A DNA stretch of 64,000 bases from JABDBL01 sp963845445 (GCA_963845445.1 CAWJSE010000002.1:3348001-3412000); one strand, 5' to 3'. Counted from the first letter of the stretch, positions 17,375 through 26,405 are shown. Notes: generated by a model not told the origin, from the letters alone. Made by a program: numbers and translations.

Positions 17375-19768
17375 CTAGTGCCGCCCGCTCCCACCCTTAA
17401 CAATTGCTTTGCCTGTTTCATCTGCTTTAACAGCGGCGCCTTGCCCTTGTTGCAACAGTCCTTGAAAGGCTTGTGCCGTTTGCGAACTGCTTACACTAGT
17501 GGTGGGCTGCCCTTCTTTTATAGCCTGTCCATTTAGCCCAAGATTAGCTGTAACAGAGTTTGCCGCGCCAAGATTTCCGGCACCAACATTGGCAGTAGAA
17601 GGATTATAGTTAGCGCCAGATTCATTTAAAAATAACCGCCCTATACTATCCACAATTGCTTTGCCGCCTGCGTCTACAATTTGCATGTTTGGAGGATAAC
17701 TAAAGGTATTAGCAGCCAAAGGCGATGAACTGCCTATTAATGCCGAATTATTCTCTCTAGATAGACTCACACTTTTCTGCATTGCTTCTATAATCTGATT
17801 TCCTGACAGCGCATTATTTCCGGCAAAACCATTAGTTGAAGCATCTCCCAACTGTATAACCTTCGGTCCTGAGAGCGCATCTAGCGCCGGTGTTCCAAAT
17901 GCCGCACCGCGAGCATTTTTTGTTGCATCGGTTCCGCCTGTATCTAATGATGTGGCTGAAGGCGTTCCGGCAGTCGCCCCACCTACAGATTGTCTGCCTA
18001 ATGATGCTGAATCAGTCGAAGCGAGAATCGACTGCTTGTTTAATTGTGCCACCTCATTTGATGCCACTGCTGGATTACCCGTCGAAGCTATCTTTTCAGC
18101 AACAGGAGCGGACTGCCTTTTCCCTGGCTCAGTTAATTGAACATCGGCAGGTTGTGATCCAGAAACACCAGGCTTATTTGCTTGGGCGTATTGTGCAGAG
18201 TTCTGAGATCTTTGTGGTTGCTCTGCTGCCACTTTTGTTTCTGGCAACTTGGGATCCTGAGTGGCTGATGCTGGAGCCGCATCGCTGTTAACTTGCGTAA
18301 CGGAGGTATTGGTTGGGCGATCGGCAGGAGGGTTGGGATCTTGAGTAACTGATCGTGGAGTCTCTTCAAATTTAGCTAGTGAGCCGGTAGGATTGGTTGG
18401 GCGATCGGCAGGAGGGTTGGGATCTTGAGTAACTGATCGTGGAGTCTCTTCAAATTTAGCTAGTGAGCCGGTAGGATTGATTGGGCGATCGGCAGGAGGG
18501 TTGGGATCTTGAGCGACTGATCGTGGAGTCTCTTCAAATTTAGCTAGTGAGCCGGTAGGATTGATTGGGCGATCGGCAGGAGGGTTGGGATCTTGAGCGA
18601 CTGATCGTGGAGCCTCTGCAAATTTAGCTAGTGAGCCGGTAGGATTGGTTGGGCGATCGGCAGGAGGGTTGGGATCTTGAGTAACTGATCGTGGAGTCTC
18701 TTCAAATTTAGCTAGTGAGCCGGTAGGATTGATTGGGCGATCGGCAGGAGGGTTGGGATCTTGAGTAACTGATCGTGGAGTCTCTGCAAATTTAGCTAGT
18801 GAGCCGGTAGGATTGATTGGGCGATCGGCAGGAGGGTTGGGATCTTGAGTAACTGATCGTGGAGTCTCTTCAAATTTAGCTAGTGAGCCGGTAGGATTGG
18901 TTGGGCGATCGGCAGGAGGGTTGGGATCTTGAGTGACTGATCGTGGAGTCTCTTCAAATTTAGCTAGTGAGCCGGTAGGATTGGTTGGGCGATCGGCAGG
19001 AGGGTTGGGATCTTGAGTAACTGATCGTGGAGTCTCTTCAAATTTAGCTAGTGAGCCGGTAGGATTGGTTGGGCGATCGGCAGGAGGGTTGGGATCTTGA
19101 GCAACTGATCGTGGAGCCTCATCATTATTAATTGTTACACCCCGTGCGGTTGTGGTGGAGGGAGTGAATGATGTTGAACCAGAGGCAGTTTTAGTCCATT
19201 TATCCATAGGTAATTTGGGATCTTGGTCAAAAGAGGAGATTTTGTCTCCCGGCAATGGAGGATCTTTGGTTGTGGTGGCGATTTTGTCCTGGGATAATTT
19301 GGGATCTTGAGAAGGCGAAGCTTCCGTTTTGTCTGCGGGATTCGAGGTATCGTTTTCCTCTCCAAAGATATCGGTGGGCTCCGAGCTGTCATCTTCCTGT
19401 CCAAAGACACGCTTAGATTCTAAATCGTCCTGCGGAGTCCCTCGTTCAACTGACGAAGGATTTGCGCTAGATTCGTACTCATTGTCTGTCGACAGCGAGT
19501 TTGTTTCTTCAGTTGCGTCCGCCATAGAAGGATCGTTCTGCTCTGAATCAGCTAATCCCGAGAGACTTATGCCAGGGAGGTATTGTCCATATTGGTTCAA
19601 CAAGCCGTTGCATGATTCAGCCATTTGATTAGCCTGTTGAGGGCTAAATCCCATACATTGAAATAAGGCGCGCTCAGCAAACAAAGCTGCGTCGTTATTT
19701 GGTTGGGCTGTCTGAGTGCTTGCGTCACCGCCCGGTGCGGGCACTGATGAGGGATCTTCTCCCGGCAT
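17375..19768 (-). CDS. Large Pro/Asn-rich repeat protein
   Basis: 797 aa from ATG 19768 (MPGEDPSSVPAPGG); a GTG 12 codons upstream is less likely. The N-terminal region is acidic and Ser-rich. It is followed by ten tandem 28-residue repeats with consensus EETPRSVTQDPNPPADRP then TNPTGSLAKF (about residues 215-490), introduced by related but diverged DPKLP units, and then a Gly/Ala/Ser/Asn-rich tail. Composition suggests an unstructured surface or envelope protein. No signal peptide is seen. The stop overlaps the region where the LysM gene frame opens, so a single repeat-plus-LysM protein of about 1,300 aa is possible. No family recognised. Confidence 0.75.
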   Translation of the reverse strand: MPGEDPSSVPAPGGDASTQTAQPNNDAALFAERALFQCMGFSPQQANQMAESCNGLLNQYGQYLPGISLSGLADSEQNDPSMADATEETNSLSTDNEYESSANPSSVERGTPQDDLESKRVFGQEDDSSEPTDIFGEENDTSNPADKTEASPSQDPKLSQDKIATTTKDPPLPGDKISSFDQDPKLPMDKWTKTASGSTSFTPSTTTARGVTINNDEAPRSVAQDPNPPADRPTNPTGSLAKFEETPRSVTQDPNPPADRPTNPTGSLAKFEETPRSVTQDPNPPADRPTNPTGSLAKFEETPRSVTQDPNPPADRPINPTGSLAKFAETPRSVTQDPNPPADRPINPTGSLAKFEETPRSVTQDPNPPADRPTNPTGSLAKFAEAPRSVAQDPNPPADRPINPTGSLAKFEETPRSVAQDPNPPADRPINPTGSLAKFEETPRSVTQDPNPPADRPTNPTGSLAKFEETPRSVTQDPNPPADRPTNTSVTQVNSDAAPASATQDPKLPETKVAAEQPQRSQNSAQYAQANKPGVSGSQPADVQLTEPGKRQSAPVAEKIASTGNPAVASNEVAQLNKQSILASTDSASLGRQSVGGATAGTPSATSLDTGGTDATKNARGAAFGTPALDALSGPKVIQLGDASTNGFAGNNALSGNQIIEAMQKSVSLSRENNSALIGSSSPLAANTFSYPPNMQIVDAGGKAIVDSIGRLFLNESGANYNPSTANVGAGNLGAANSVTANLGLNGQAIKEGQPTTSVSSSQTAQAFQGLLQQGQGAAVKADETGKAIVKGGSGRH
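18309..19118. repeat. 84-bp tandem repeat, about 10 units, inside the 17375 gene
   Basis: Each unit is 84 bp and encodes 28 residues. Units are nearly identical at the DNA level, with a few recurring variants (Thr/Ile in PADRP[TI]N, Val-Thr/Val-Ala in RSV[TA]Q, Glu/Ala in F[EA]E). The near-identity of nucleotides, not only residues, points to recent expansion or gene conversion, and unit number is likely to vary between strains. Confidence 0.95.
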
Positions 19769-20509
19769 ATAAACAAATCCTAAGGTATACGCGCAACAAA
19801 TCACCGAGCTGCTTCAAAAGCAGTTCGAGCTGAGCGGTTTATGTGAATGACCCGGCTTTAAACTATGGTTTCTATGTGTTCAGAATTAAGCTGACTTAAT
19901 ATCTTTTGCCCGTTTTTATAAATAAATCTAACTATTCATATATTAATTTGACATACTCGAAACACTTGTTCCAGAAATTTTCGGCTAGAAAATCTAACTC
20001 AATCAGAAATCAATTTATTTCTAGTAAAAATTATCGGAAGCTAATATTCGCCCATTTTAGCCAAGTTGTCAAGCTTAAGTGTCTGGGAACACTTCTGCTA
20101 ACTTCGCTAGAGGTTAACAGCAAAATTAATGTGCATTTCACATAGGTTTAATTTAGTAAGTTTCTGACACTTTTTAGCGATAAACCATCCAAATACAGAG
20201 TGGGAGCATGATGTATTGCAGTGTCAGAACTCAAGGGCTGATTTTATAGAAGGCTAATAAACCGTCACAAATGACTTGATTTGGCCTACTGACTTCGTCT
20301 TAAATAAAATGTCATCGAATGTATTTTTATATGATAGGTTCCTCTTCCCCGAAAAGCTTGCGCTCGCTTAATTTCTAAAAAGCATAACGTCACAACGTTA
20401 TGACGAAACTAGCCTGCGCAATTTCGATATACGTCCGAGAGTTTTGCAACCTGAGTCCCATGACAGACCGAGTCACGATGACTAAACCCCGAAATCGGAG
20501 TTTCCGACT
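19769..20509. other. AT-rich intergenic region, no supported gene
   Basis: About 600 bp of AT-rich sequence with no plausible gene, followed by the start of the fourth GC-rich block at about 20395. It must contain the promoter of the minus-strand repeat protein. No recognisable RNA gene. Confidence 0.5.
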
Positions 20510-21163
20510 ATGCGTCACCTATCCTCGCGCTTCGTCTCGACCGCCGCCTTACTTCCGCTTCTGCTGGCCCTGCTCCCCCCTGCCCAGGGCCAGGATCAGA
20601 CCGCCACCAACAAAGGCAACAAGACCGATAAGGTCGAAGCCAACCTTCCCGACAGCGAGCTGATGATATTTTTCACCAAGCTCGCAAGCTGCACAGAAGA
20701 TATTGGCGCGGAAACAGTTCCTCTCGCGGAAGCCGCCGCGGTCGAAGCATTCACGCCCACCATTGGAGTCGTCTACAAGGATCTTTGGAAACCAAATGTG
20801 TGGGTCGAGTTGCAAATCATGGTGGATTGCCGGGATGCCGTCGAGAGGCTTGGCAACAAGGCGATTATCATCGGCCGTCGATTCCGCTTCCGGAAGGACG
20901 GGAGATTCAACGTTCGGCCGGTGGATCCCGCGCAGCGCTTCCACATCATCCAAGGCGTCAAGGATGAGCTCACGGGCGAATGGAAAGCGCCTACGTTAGA
21001 GCAGGTGCGCCGCGAAGTGGCTGCGTACATTAAGGCCACGGATGAGCCCCCGCCCGGAACGGTGGCATGGGAAAAAGCTGAGGCCGCGCGTCGCGAGATG
21101 CTTGTTCGGGCAAATGGCGCTTCTTCGGCGAAGCCCAGTGTGAACGTCACATCGAATAAATGA
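20510..21163 (+). CDS. Hypothetical exported protein, 217 aa, GC-rich block
   Basis: The start ATG follows CGGAGTTTCCGACT. The N-terminus is a typical Sec signal peptide: basic (MRHLSSRF), hydrophobic (TAALLPLLLALLPPA), with a likely cleavage after AQG, giving QDQTATNKGNK. The mature part contains two Cys (LASCTEDIGAE, MVDCRDAVERL) that could form a disulfide and a basic segment IIGRRFRFRKDGRF. No family recognised. Single gene of its block, periplasmic or secreted if the signal is real. Confidence 0.65.
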   Translation: MRHLSSRFVSTAALLPLLLALLPPAQGQDQTATNKGNKTDKVEANLPDSELMIFFTKLASCTEDIGAETVPLAEAAAVEAFTPTIGVVYKDLWKPNVWVELQIMVDCRDAVERLGNKAIIIGRRFRFRKDGRFNVRPVDPAQRFHIIQGVKDELTGEWKAPTLEQVRREVAAYIKATDEPPPGTVAWEKAEAARREMLVRANGASSAKPSVNVTSNK

Positions 21164-21704
21164 AGATAGCGATGGGGTGTCCGCCGAACCCCCATCCCGG
21201 ACGGAATAGACCGGTGACCCTTGCTTGTTTCCGCCAGGAGCCCATTGGTCTTTCCGTTCTTTTTGAGACACAGATTCACGGAGAATAACGGAAACAGAAG
21301 GTAGCGCGCTGTGCCTTCCGCAGAGGATCGCTGTCCCTGAGTTCAGCAGGGTTCATCGGTCCTCTGTGTTAATACAATCCGCGTCTCCCGGCGGATTGTG
21401 CGTGTGGCAATGGCCACTTCATCCCTTATTAACCCGAGGAGACAACAAGCAGTACGAAAAGGTTTATCGCGAGTGCCGGTGTGGCCTCGCAACCCGTAGT
21501 CACGTTCCGCAGCACCACTCTGCCGGCGGCTCTGGGCAGTCCGGTGGTAACTCCGCCGTTCGCACCGGTGGCGTCGGCAAGTAAAGTAATCGCGACCAAT
21601 AGTGGTTGCACCTAGCTGTAATCTGTACCGACGGCCTGGGAATTCTCCCACCCGGGCCGTCGCCTTCAGCTTGCCAAAATTTTTACTTCTTTTTCTACTT
21701 CCAC
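21164..21704. other. Non-coding tail of the fourth GC-rich block and a higA-like scrap
   Basis: No gene supported. A GC-rich inverted repeat CGACGGCC...GGGCCGTCG (21629-21662) could be a terminator, though no T tract follows. The last 40 bp before the IS3 element (GCTTGCCAAAATTTTTACTTC...) closely match the 3' end of the intact higA at 24493, so a decayed antitoxin copy abuts the block and was hit by the insertion. Confidence 0.5.
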
Positions 21705-21732
21705 TGAGCTGCCCCCTTTTTTCTTACCACCG

Positions 21733-22569
21733 TTAGCCGACTCTTAACAACTTTTGTTTTTGTACGAATTCTATGGGCGTTTGGTATTTGAGGGAGCTAT
21801 GTGGTCTAGCTGAGTTGTAGTAGTGACGCCATCTTTCTATTTTTTCTTTTGCTTCTCTTAGGCTTACGAACCATTGTTCGTTCAGGCATTCGTCTCTGAA
21901 TTTGCCATTAAAACTCTCCACAAAAGCATTCTGTATTGGCTTTCCCGGCTGAATGTAATTGAGCTTTAAATTATTCTGTTTACTCACCCAATCCGACAAG
22001 ATCCTGCTTGTAAATTCAGTCCCGTTGTCTACAACAATCTCAGATGGCAAGCCTCTAGTCTGAGCTAGCCGTTCTAACACACGTACAACCCTTGATCCTG
22101 TGATGCTTGTGTCTACTTCAATTGCTATGCATTCCCGCGTAAATTCATCAACAATATTCAAAGTCCTAAATCGTCTGCTACCGGCTGCTAGTGTGTCCAT
22201 TACAAAGTCCATTGACCAACGCTGGTTAGCTGCTGTAAGCATTGTTTCAGGTGTATATCTTTGACCAGCAATACGCTTACGAGTGCGTTTTCTTAGCTTT
22301 AAATTTTCTTGTGTGTATATTCGGTAAACTCGTTTATGATTCACGACATTTCCCTCTTTTCGAAGTAATACTGTTAACCTGCGGTAGCCGTATCTTCTGC
22401 GTAAAGCAGCAAGCTCTTTTAGACGCTGTTTTAATTGCTCATTCTTGTTCTTGCTTATGTAGCGATAGGTCTCTCTGCTAATACCCACTAAAAAGCAAGC
22501 GCGACACTGAGATTGACCAGTTTTTTGCATGATATCCACGGCTTCTCTTTGCTGTGGAATGCCTACCAC
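21733..22569 (-). CDS. IS3-family transposase OrfB, copy 1
   Basis: 278 aa carrying an HTH_21-like N-terminal segment and an integrase (rve) core with the DDE triad: Asp in RWSMDFVMDT, Asp in IVVDNGTEFTSRI, Glu in NAFVESFNGKFRDE. It can start at GTG 22569, but the A7 run followed by G (AAA AAG) at the end of orfA is a canonical -1 slippery site, so OrfA-OrfB fusion by programmed frameshifting is expected, as in other IS3 elements. Identical to the copy at 59644. Confidence 0.92.
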   Translation of the reverse strand: MVGIPQQREAVDIMQKTGQSQCRACFLVGISRETYRYISKNKNEQLKQRLKELAALRRRYGYRRLTVLLRKEGNVVNHKRVYRIYTQENLKLRKRTRKRIAGQRYTPETMLTAANQRWSMDFVMDTLAAGSRRFRTLNIVDEFTRECIAIEVDTSITGSRVVRVLERLAQTRGLPSEIVVDNGTEFTSRILSDWVSKQNNLKLNYIQPGKPIQNAFVESFNGKFRDECLNEQWFVSLREAKEKIERWRHYYNSARPHSSLKYQTPIEFVQKQKLLRVG

Positions 22570-22841
22570 TTTTTTTCAACCACCGCCTTTAAGGCTTGGA
22601 TATCTAAGGCCTGCTGGGCCACCAACCGCCTGAGCTGTTTATTTTCTTCTTCTAGTTGCTTCGCTCTTTTAACTTCATTTACAGCCAAGCCGCCAAATTT
22701 AGCCTTCCATTTGTAAAAGGTATCTTTGGCAATGCCATGCTTACGACAAAGCTCACCAGTGCCCATTCCAGCATCTGCTTCGTGCAGAATTGCCACTATC
22801 TGTTCTTCTGTGAATCGATTCTTTTGCATATGACCTCCCAA
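22563..22841 (-). CDS. IS3-family transposase OrfA, copy 1
   Basis: 92-aa helix-turn-helix protein (FTEEQIVAILHEADAGMGTG, GIAKDTFYKWKAKFGG) with a C-terminal leucine-zipper-like stretch, the DNA-binding half of IS3 transposase. It overlaps orfB by 7 bp. The slippery A7 at 22570-22576 lies just before its stop. Confidence 0.92.
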   Translation of the reverse strand: MGGHMQKNRFTEEQIVAILHEADAGMGTGELCRKHGIAKDTFYKWKAKFGGLAVNEVKRAKQLEEENKQLRRLVAQQALDIQALKAVVEKKW

Positions 22842-22956
22842 TTTGTTTGATTATCTGGCATTTCTTGCCAAGAGTCGTCATTCAGTTGTGTAGTTTTTGG
22901 GGGTCAGGTCACCACGAAGACGACAATTTTTCAATACCTAGGAAAAATCTAGGATT

Positions 22957-23214
22957 TCAAAGGATTTTTGATTCGCCAATAATCTTTAGGAATTCTGCCG
23001 GATTAATAATTTTTGTATTTCCATGTGTCACCAAATCAGGCAAATCTCTGTCACCGCTTACTAAATAATCACAGTTTGCATCGGCGGCACAGGCAAGATA
23101 AGCATTATCAGCAGGGTCTCGGCTAGCGGAGGGTAAATTTGCCACCATGACCATAGTGGCTTTATGTTCAATGAGCCTGATGATCTCATAGTCTGATTGA
23201 AGACCGATCCACAT
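22957..23214 (-). pseudogene. Truncated PIN-domain toxin fused to a HigA scrap
   Basis: The C-terminal half of the frame is a PIN-domain end (DPADNAYLACAADANCDYLVSGDRDLPDL then KIINPAEFL), matching the COG1569-type toxin family with its acidic DxD-like residues. Its first 11 residues (MWIGLQSDYEI) are not PIN but the exact interior of the HigA protein encoded at 24493. The N-terminal half of the PIN domain is missing. The frame is therefore a chimera made by recombination between two toxin-antitoxin loci and is unlikely to be active. Confidence 0.75.
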
Positions 23215-23312
23215 TTCTACTGATGTGCCAAAAACATTTGGCTAATCGGTAGACTGTATCATTTAAAGAGTGCGCTTATAAGGATGCTGCGCTGATTACC
23301 TCTTGCGGCCGC
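23183..23312 (-). pseudogene. higBA remnant
   Basis: The sequence TTCTACTGATGTGCCAAAA...GGCTAATCGGTAGACTG matches the middle of higA (24585-24630). It then jumps directly to ATGCTGCGCTGATTACCTCT, which matches the interior of higB at 24895. Two internal deletions fused the halves. No coding capacity left. Confidence 0.75.
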
Positions 23313-23583
23313 CTATTTTGTGTCGAGCTTGTGCGTCAACATATGATCTTAAAACGGCATTAATATGAGTTTGATAGCCTGGACCTTGCCCAGAGAACCA
23401 CTGGTATATGTCCGTATCAATACGAATGGTAAGTTTTGTTTTGCCACCCGGAATTACTATAGTAGCCTCTTTCCAAAAATTCTCATTGGCCTCTGGAATA
23501 TCTTTAGTATCAATAGCTTCTTCGCCTGAGCGCATACGCTTCAGGCGATTCCAATCCGTACCTGTTTTAGTTTTCTTTTTCAT
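23296..23583 (-). CDS. brnA: BrnA-type antitoxin
   Basis: 95 aa. Layout is typical of BrnA: a polar N-terminus with TDWNRLKRMRSGEEAIDTKDIPE, then a ribbon-helix-helix DNA-binding part (KTKLTIRIDTDIYQWFSGQG and a helix ending VLRSYVDAQ). It neutralises the BrnT toxin and autorepresses the operon. It overlaps the upstream brnT by 4 bp (ATGA), so the pair is translationally coupled. Confidence 0.88.
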   Translation of the reverse strand: MKKKTKTGTDWNRLKRMRSGEEAIDTKDIPEANENFWKEATIVIPGGKTKLTIRIDTDIYQWFSGQGPGYQTHINAVLRSYVDAQARHKIGGRKR

Positions 23584-23948
23584 GGTTTTTCTTTTGTTCT
23601 TTCATATTTTCGTCTACTTTTTCTCAAGTCCCTTTTCTGCTGCTGCTTTTCTAATCCCAGGTTAATTAGTAATTCGCCTTCTTCACGGGATGTCGCCAAT
23701 CGAGCAGAAATTAAGTGATAGGCGTTCTCTTTAGGTTGTGTATATACAACTACCAATGGCTGTCCTTTTGAATATCCGTAAGCGATCATTCTTTCTTCGC
23801 CATAGTCTATTCGCTCATCGACCTGAAATATTAGTGGCTGCGAAAATAATTCTATTGTATCTTCAAAGTCTATGCCATGATCTCTTATATTCTGGCGATT
23901 TTTATTTGGATCCCAACTAAAAAAATCAACGTCCCTTATTATGTACAT
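23580..23948 (-). CDS. brnT: BrnT-type ribonuclease toxin
   Basis: 122 aa. It matches the BrnT family from the start: FSWDPNKNRQNIRDHGIDFEDTIELF, followed by YGEERMIAYGYSKGQPLVVVYT and a basic C-terminus. BrnT is a RelE-fold endoribonuclease that inhibits translation, and residues of the FxWDxxKxxxNxxKHGI opening are family hallmarks. The tail (QQQKRDLRKSRRKYERTKEKP) is longer and more basic than usual. First gene of the toxin-antitoxin operon. Confidence 0.88.
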   Translation of the reverse strand: MYIIRDVDFFSWDPNKNRQNIRDHGIDFEDTIELFSQPLIFQVDERIDYGEERMIAYGYSKGQPLVVVYTQPKENAYHLISARLATSREEGELLINLGLEKQQQKRDLRKSRRKYERTKEKP

Positions 23949-24205
23949 ACAATTGTACCTACCTTAATCCTGGAATTCAAGCTTTTTCAATTAAGCTAAT
24001 CTTGCTAATTATGTATTAGGCGCAGAAAATATATTGTCTTAAACATCGAGCAAGTATTTGACCTCTATTAACCAGTACGTTCAGAGCAGTCAAAAGTTCA
24101 TTTTAGGTAAACTTGTATTTACTAGCTGGTTGAGCAATTTTTAGTGGCAATATGCTTGTCTTAATTGACCTTGTTAATTATGGCTTGATTAGATTCCTTA
24201 CTATA

Positions 24206-24412
24206 GCCCAAACATCTAACCAAGCCAGCGAATCTAAAAATTCTTCTACCAAAATTCAGCCCATTATATTGACTGGCGACCGTCCTACCGGGCCGTTACA
24301 GCTGGGGCATTATGTTGGCTCATTGAGGCAAAGAGTGGCTTTGCAGAACGAGTACAAGACTTTTGTCATGATTGCTGATGCCCAGGCTCTTACCGATAAT
24401 GCCAATAATCTA
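24206..24412 (+). pseudogene. 5' fragment of trpS (duplication)
   Basis: Nearly identical to bases 25226-25433 of the complete trpS: it encodes QTSNQASESKNSSTKIQ and on through GDRPTGPLQLGHYVGSLRQR to ADAQALTDNANN, then diverges. It lacks the catalytic core, the KMSKS region and the usual start context, so it is a dead duplicate. The intact higBA operon lies between it and the real trpS. Confidence 0.9.
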
Positions 24413-24492
24413 ACCATTGATCCAATAACCACCAAATATGAAAATCTCTACCTTACAAAGGTTCGATAATTCGCAAGAATTCTTTCCCCTAT

Positions 24493-24804
24493 TCAGCTTG
24501 CCAAAGCTTTTACTTCTTTTTCTACTTTTTCAGGTATGTGATTATAGCGAGCAAGTTCTATCTCATAGTCTGATTGAAGGCCGATCCACATTTCTACTGA
24601 TGTGCCAAAACATTTGGCTAATCGGTAGGCTGTATCAGTTGAAAGGGAGCGCTTGCCATTAATAATTTGAGTTATACGGTTCGTAGGAACAGCCAATAAT
24701 TGAGCAAGTTTATTGGCGCTCAAATTAAGAGGCTCCATAAACTCTTCTTTCAAAATCTCTCCGGGATGGATGGGAGATAGCAAATTTTCTTTTTTCTTGT
24801 TCAT
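24493..24804 (-). CDS. higA: HigA-type antitoxin
   Basis: 103-aa XRE/HigA antitoxin: an N-terminal SPIHPGEILKEEFMEPLNLS, the helix-turn-helix LAQLLAVPTNRITQIINGKRSLSTDTA, then CFGTSVEMWIGLQSDYEIE, all family hallmarks. It binds HigB and represses the operon. It lies 7 bp after higB on the same strand, in the toxin-first order typical of HigBA. Two decayed relatives lie nearby (21665 and 23183). Confidence 0.92.
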   Translation of the reverse strand: MNKKKENLLSPIHPGEILKEEFMEPLNLSANKLAQLLAVPTNRITQIINGKRSLSTDTAYRLAKCFGTSVEMWIGLQSDYEIELARYNHIPEKVEKEVKALAS

Positions 24805-24811
24805 TTATTCC

Positions 24812-25090
24812 TTAGTCATAATCAACTATTTCCACACCGTAAACACCATCTTCTTTCCATTCAAAACAAATTCGCCATTTATCATTTACACGAATGCTGC
24901 GCTGATTACCTCTATCGGCTTTCAATTTTTCGAGCCTCAAACTAGGCACCGCTAATAAATCTGCTAATGTTCTTGCTTGATTGAGAAGTCTGAGTTTGTT
25001 ACGTGCGGACTTTTCAATAGGTTGAAAACGAAGTACTCTCTTCTGACTGAATAATGACTGAGTATCTTTGCATTTGAAGGACTTAATCAT
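24812..25090 (-). CDS. higB: HigB-type toxin
   Basis: 92-aa RelE-superfamily ribosome-dependent mRNA interferase. Characteristic features are MIKSFKCKDTQSLF, the basic linker, LRLEKLKADRGNQRSIRVNDKWRICFEW and the closing VEIVDYD. The start ATG is first in the operon. Confidence 0.92.
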   Translation of the reverse strand: MIKSFKCKDTQSLFSQKRVLRFQPIEKSARNKLRLLNQARTLADLLAVPSLRLEKLKADRGNQRSIRVNDKWRICFEWKEDGVYGVEIVDYD

Positions 25091-25216
25091 TGGTAAATTG
25101 TATTACATTAGACGTCATACGTCAAGTGTATAACTATGTCACATCATAGTCACATTGCCCCACAAAGAAACTTCAGTCGCGGTAAAATCGACCAACAGCC
25201 AAAGGACAGCTAGCAG

Positions 25217-26287
25217 ATGACAACCGAAGCCCAAACATCTAAACAAGCCAGCGAATCTAAAAATTCTTCTACCAAAATTCAGCCCATTATACTGACTGGC
25301 GACCGTCCTACAGGACCATTACATCTGGGGCATTATGTTGGTTCATTGCGGCAAAGAGTGGCTTTGCAGAATGAGTACAAGACTTTTGTCATGATTGCAG
25401 ATGCCCAGGCTCTTACCGATAATGCCAATAATCCTGACAAGATCCGCGAGAATATTTTGGAAGTAACGCTCGATTATTTGGCGGTTGGCATTGACCCTAA
25501 GCACACCACTATTTTCATTCAGTCGCTTGTTTCAGAGCTGGCTGAATTGACCATGTATTACCTTAACTTGGTTACCATTGCCCGCGTTCAGCGCAATCCT
25601 ACTGTAAAAGATGAGATCAAACAGCGCGGTTATTCAGGCGAAAGTGTGCCCACCGGATTTGTTTGTTATCCCATTAGCCAGGCGGCAGACATCACTGCCT
25701 TTAAGGCTAATTTGGTGCCAGTGGGCAGCGACCAAGTGCCTATGATTGAGATGGCAGTGGAGATTGTGCGCAGCTTTAACCGCACCTATAATTGTGACGT
25801 ACTAGTTGAACCAAAAGCAGGATTGTCAGAAATAACCAGACTGCCCGGCACCGATGGTGGTGGCAAGATGAGCAAATCGTTGGGCAACGTTATTTCGCTT
25901 GGTGATAGTGCAGACACTGTCCAGAAAAAAATAAAAGGCATGTACACAGACCCCAATCACTTGCGTGTGGAAGATCCAGGCACAGTGGAAGGCAACCCAG
26001 TGTTTGCTTATCTAGATGCTTTCGATAAAGACAAAGAAGGGCTAGAGGCAATGAAAGCCCATTACCGCCGGGGTGGCTTGGGCGATACTGTGGTAAAGAA
26101 GCGCTTGACTGAAGTGCTTCTGGCTGAATTAGATCCTATCCGCACCCGTCGAGAAGCATTTGCTAAAGATCCTGCCCAGGTAATGCGCATTGTTGAAGAG
26201 GGCACCAAAGTAGCTCGTGCTGCCGCTGCGCAAACCCTGAAAGAAGTGCGGCAGGCTATGCGTATTGATTATTTTGGTAGTAAATAA
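25217..26287 (+). CDS. trpS: Tryptophanyl-tRNA synthetase
   Basis: Class I synthetase charging tRNA-Trp. The HIGH-like motif appears as GPLHLGHYVGSL and the KMSKS signature as GGGKMSKSLGN. The Trp pocket and dimer regions (YPISQAADITAFKANLVPVGSDQ) are intact. At 356 aa it is full length with a 20-residue polar N-terminal extension. The site AAAGGACAG lies before the ATG. A 5' fragment lies upstream (24206), a 3' fragment at 41481, and a mazF tail follows immediately, so the locus has been rearranged. Functionally it links to the tryptophan attenuators of this window, because its product sets charged tRNA-Trp. Confidence 0.96.
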   Translation: MTTEAQTSKQASESKNSSTKIQPIILTGDRPTGPLHLGHYVGSLRQRVALQNEYKTFVMIADAQALTDNANNPDKIRENILEVTLDYLAVGIDPKHTTIFIQSLVSELAELTMYYLNLVTIARVQRNPTVKDEIKQRGYSGESVPTGFVCYPISQAADITAFKANLVPVGSDQVPMIEMAVEIVRSFNRTYNCDVLVEPKAGLSEITRLPGTDGGGKMSKSLGNVISLGDSADTVQKKIKGMYTDPNHLRVEDPGTVEGNPVFAYLDAFDKDKEGLEAMKAHYRRGGLGDTVVKKRLTEVLLAELDPIRTRREAFAKDPAQVMRIVEEGTKVARAAAAQTLKEVRQAMRIDYFGSK

Positions 26288-26301
26288 ATCGCTTTAACAC
26301 A

Positions 26302-26405
26302 TTACTCAAAGAGCGGGGCAAGCTTGGCCAGCACTTCGTCCATAATTGCCACTGGCACAGTCTCAAGCTTCTGTGTACCAAGGGCATCAAGATCAAGGAT
26401 GCGTG
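26302..26405 (-). pseudogene. 3' remnant of mazF
   Basis: Nearly identical to the 3' end of the intact mazF at 41880, immediately behind trpS in both places. It encodes the tail IMDEVLAKLAPLFE, the more canonical MazF ending. Sequence similarity stops abruptly near 26405. Confidence 0.85.

Larger units (their letters stand above)
21705..22911 (-). mobile_element. IS3-family element, copy 1, with 4-bp target duplication
   Basis: 1207 bp with imperfect terminal inverted repeats TGAGCTGCCCCCTTTTTT and TGACCTGACCCCCAAAAA. It is flanked by CCAC on both sides, a 4-bp target duplication. It encodes overlapping orfA and orfB on the minus strand and is the same as the copy at 59616. Inserted next to a remnant of a higA gene. 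Confidence 0.93.

Noticed and set aside
18309..19118. CRISPR-like repeat array
   Set aside because: The 84-bp units are directly adjacent, without unique spacers, and are in frame inside a coding gene.
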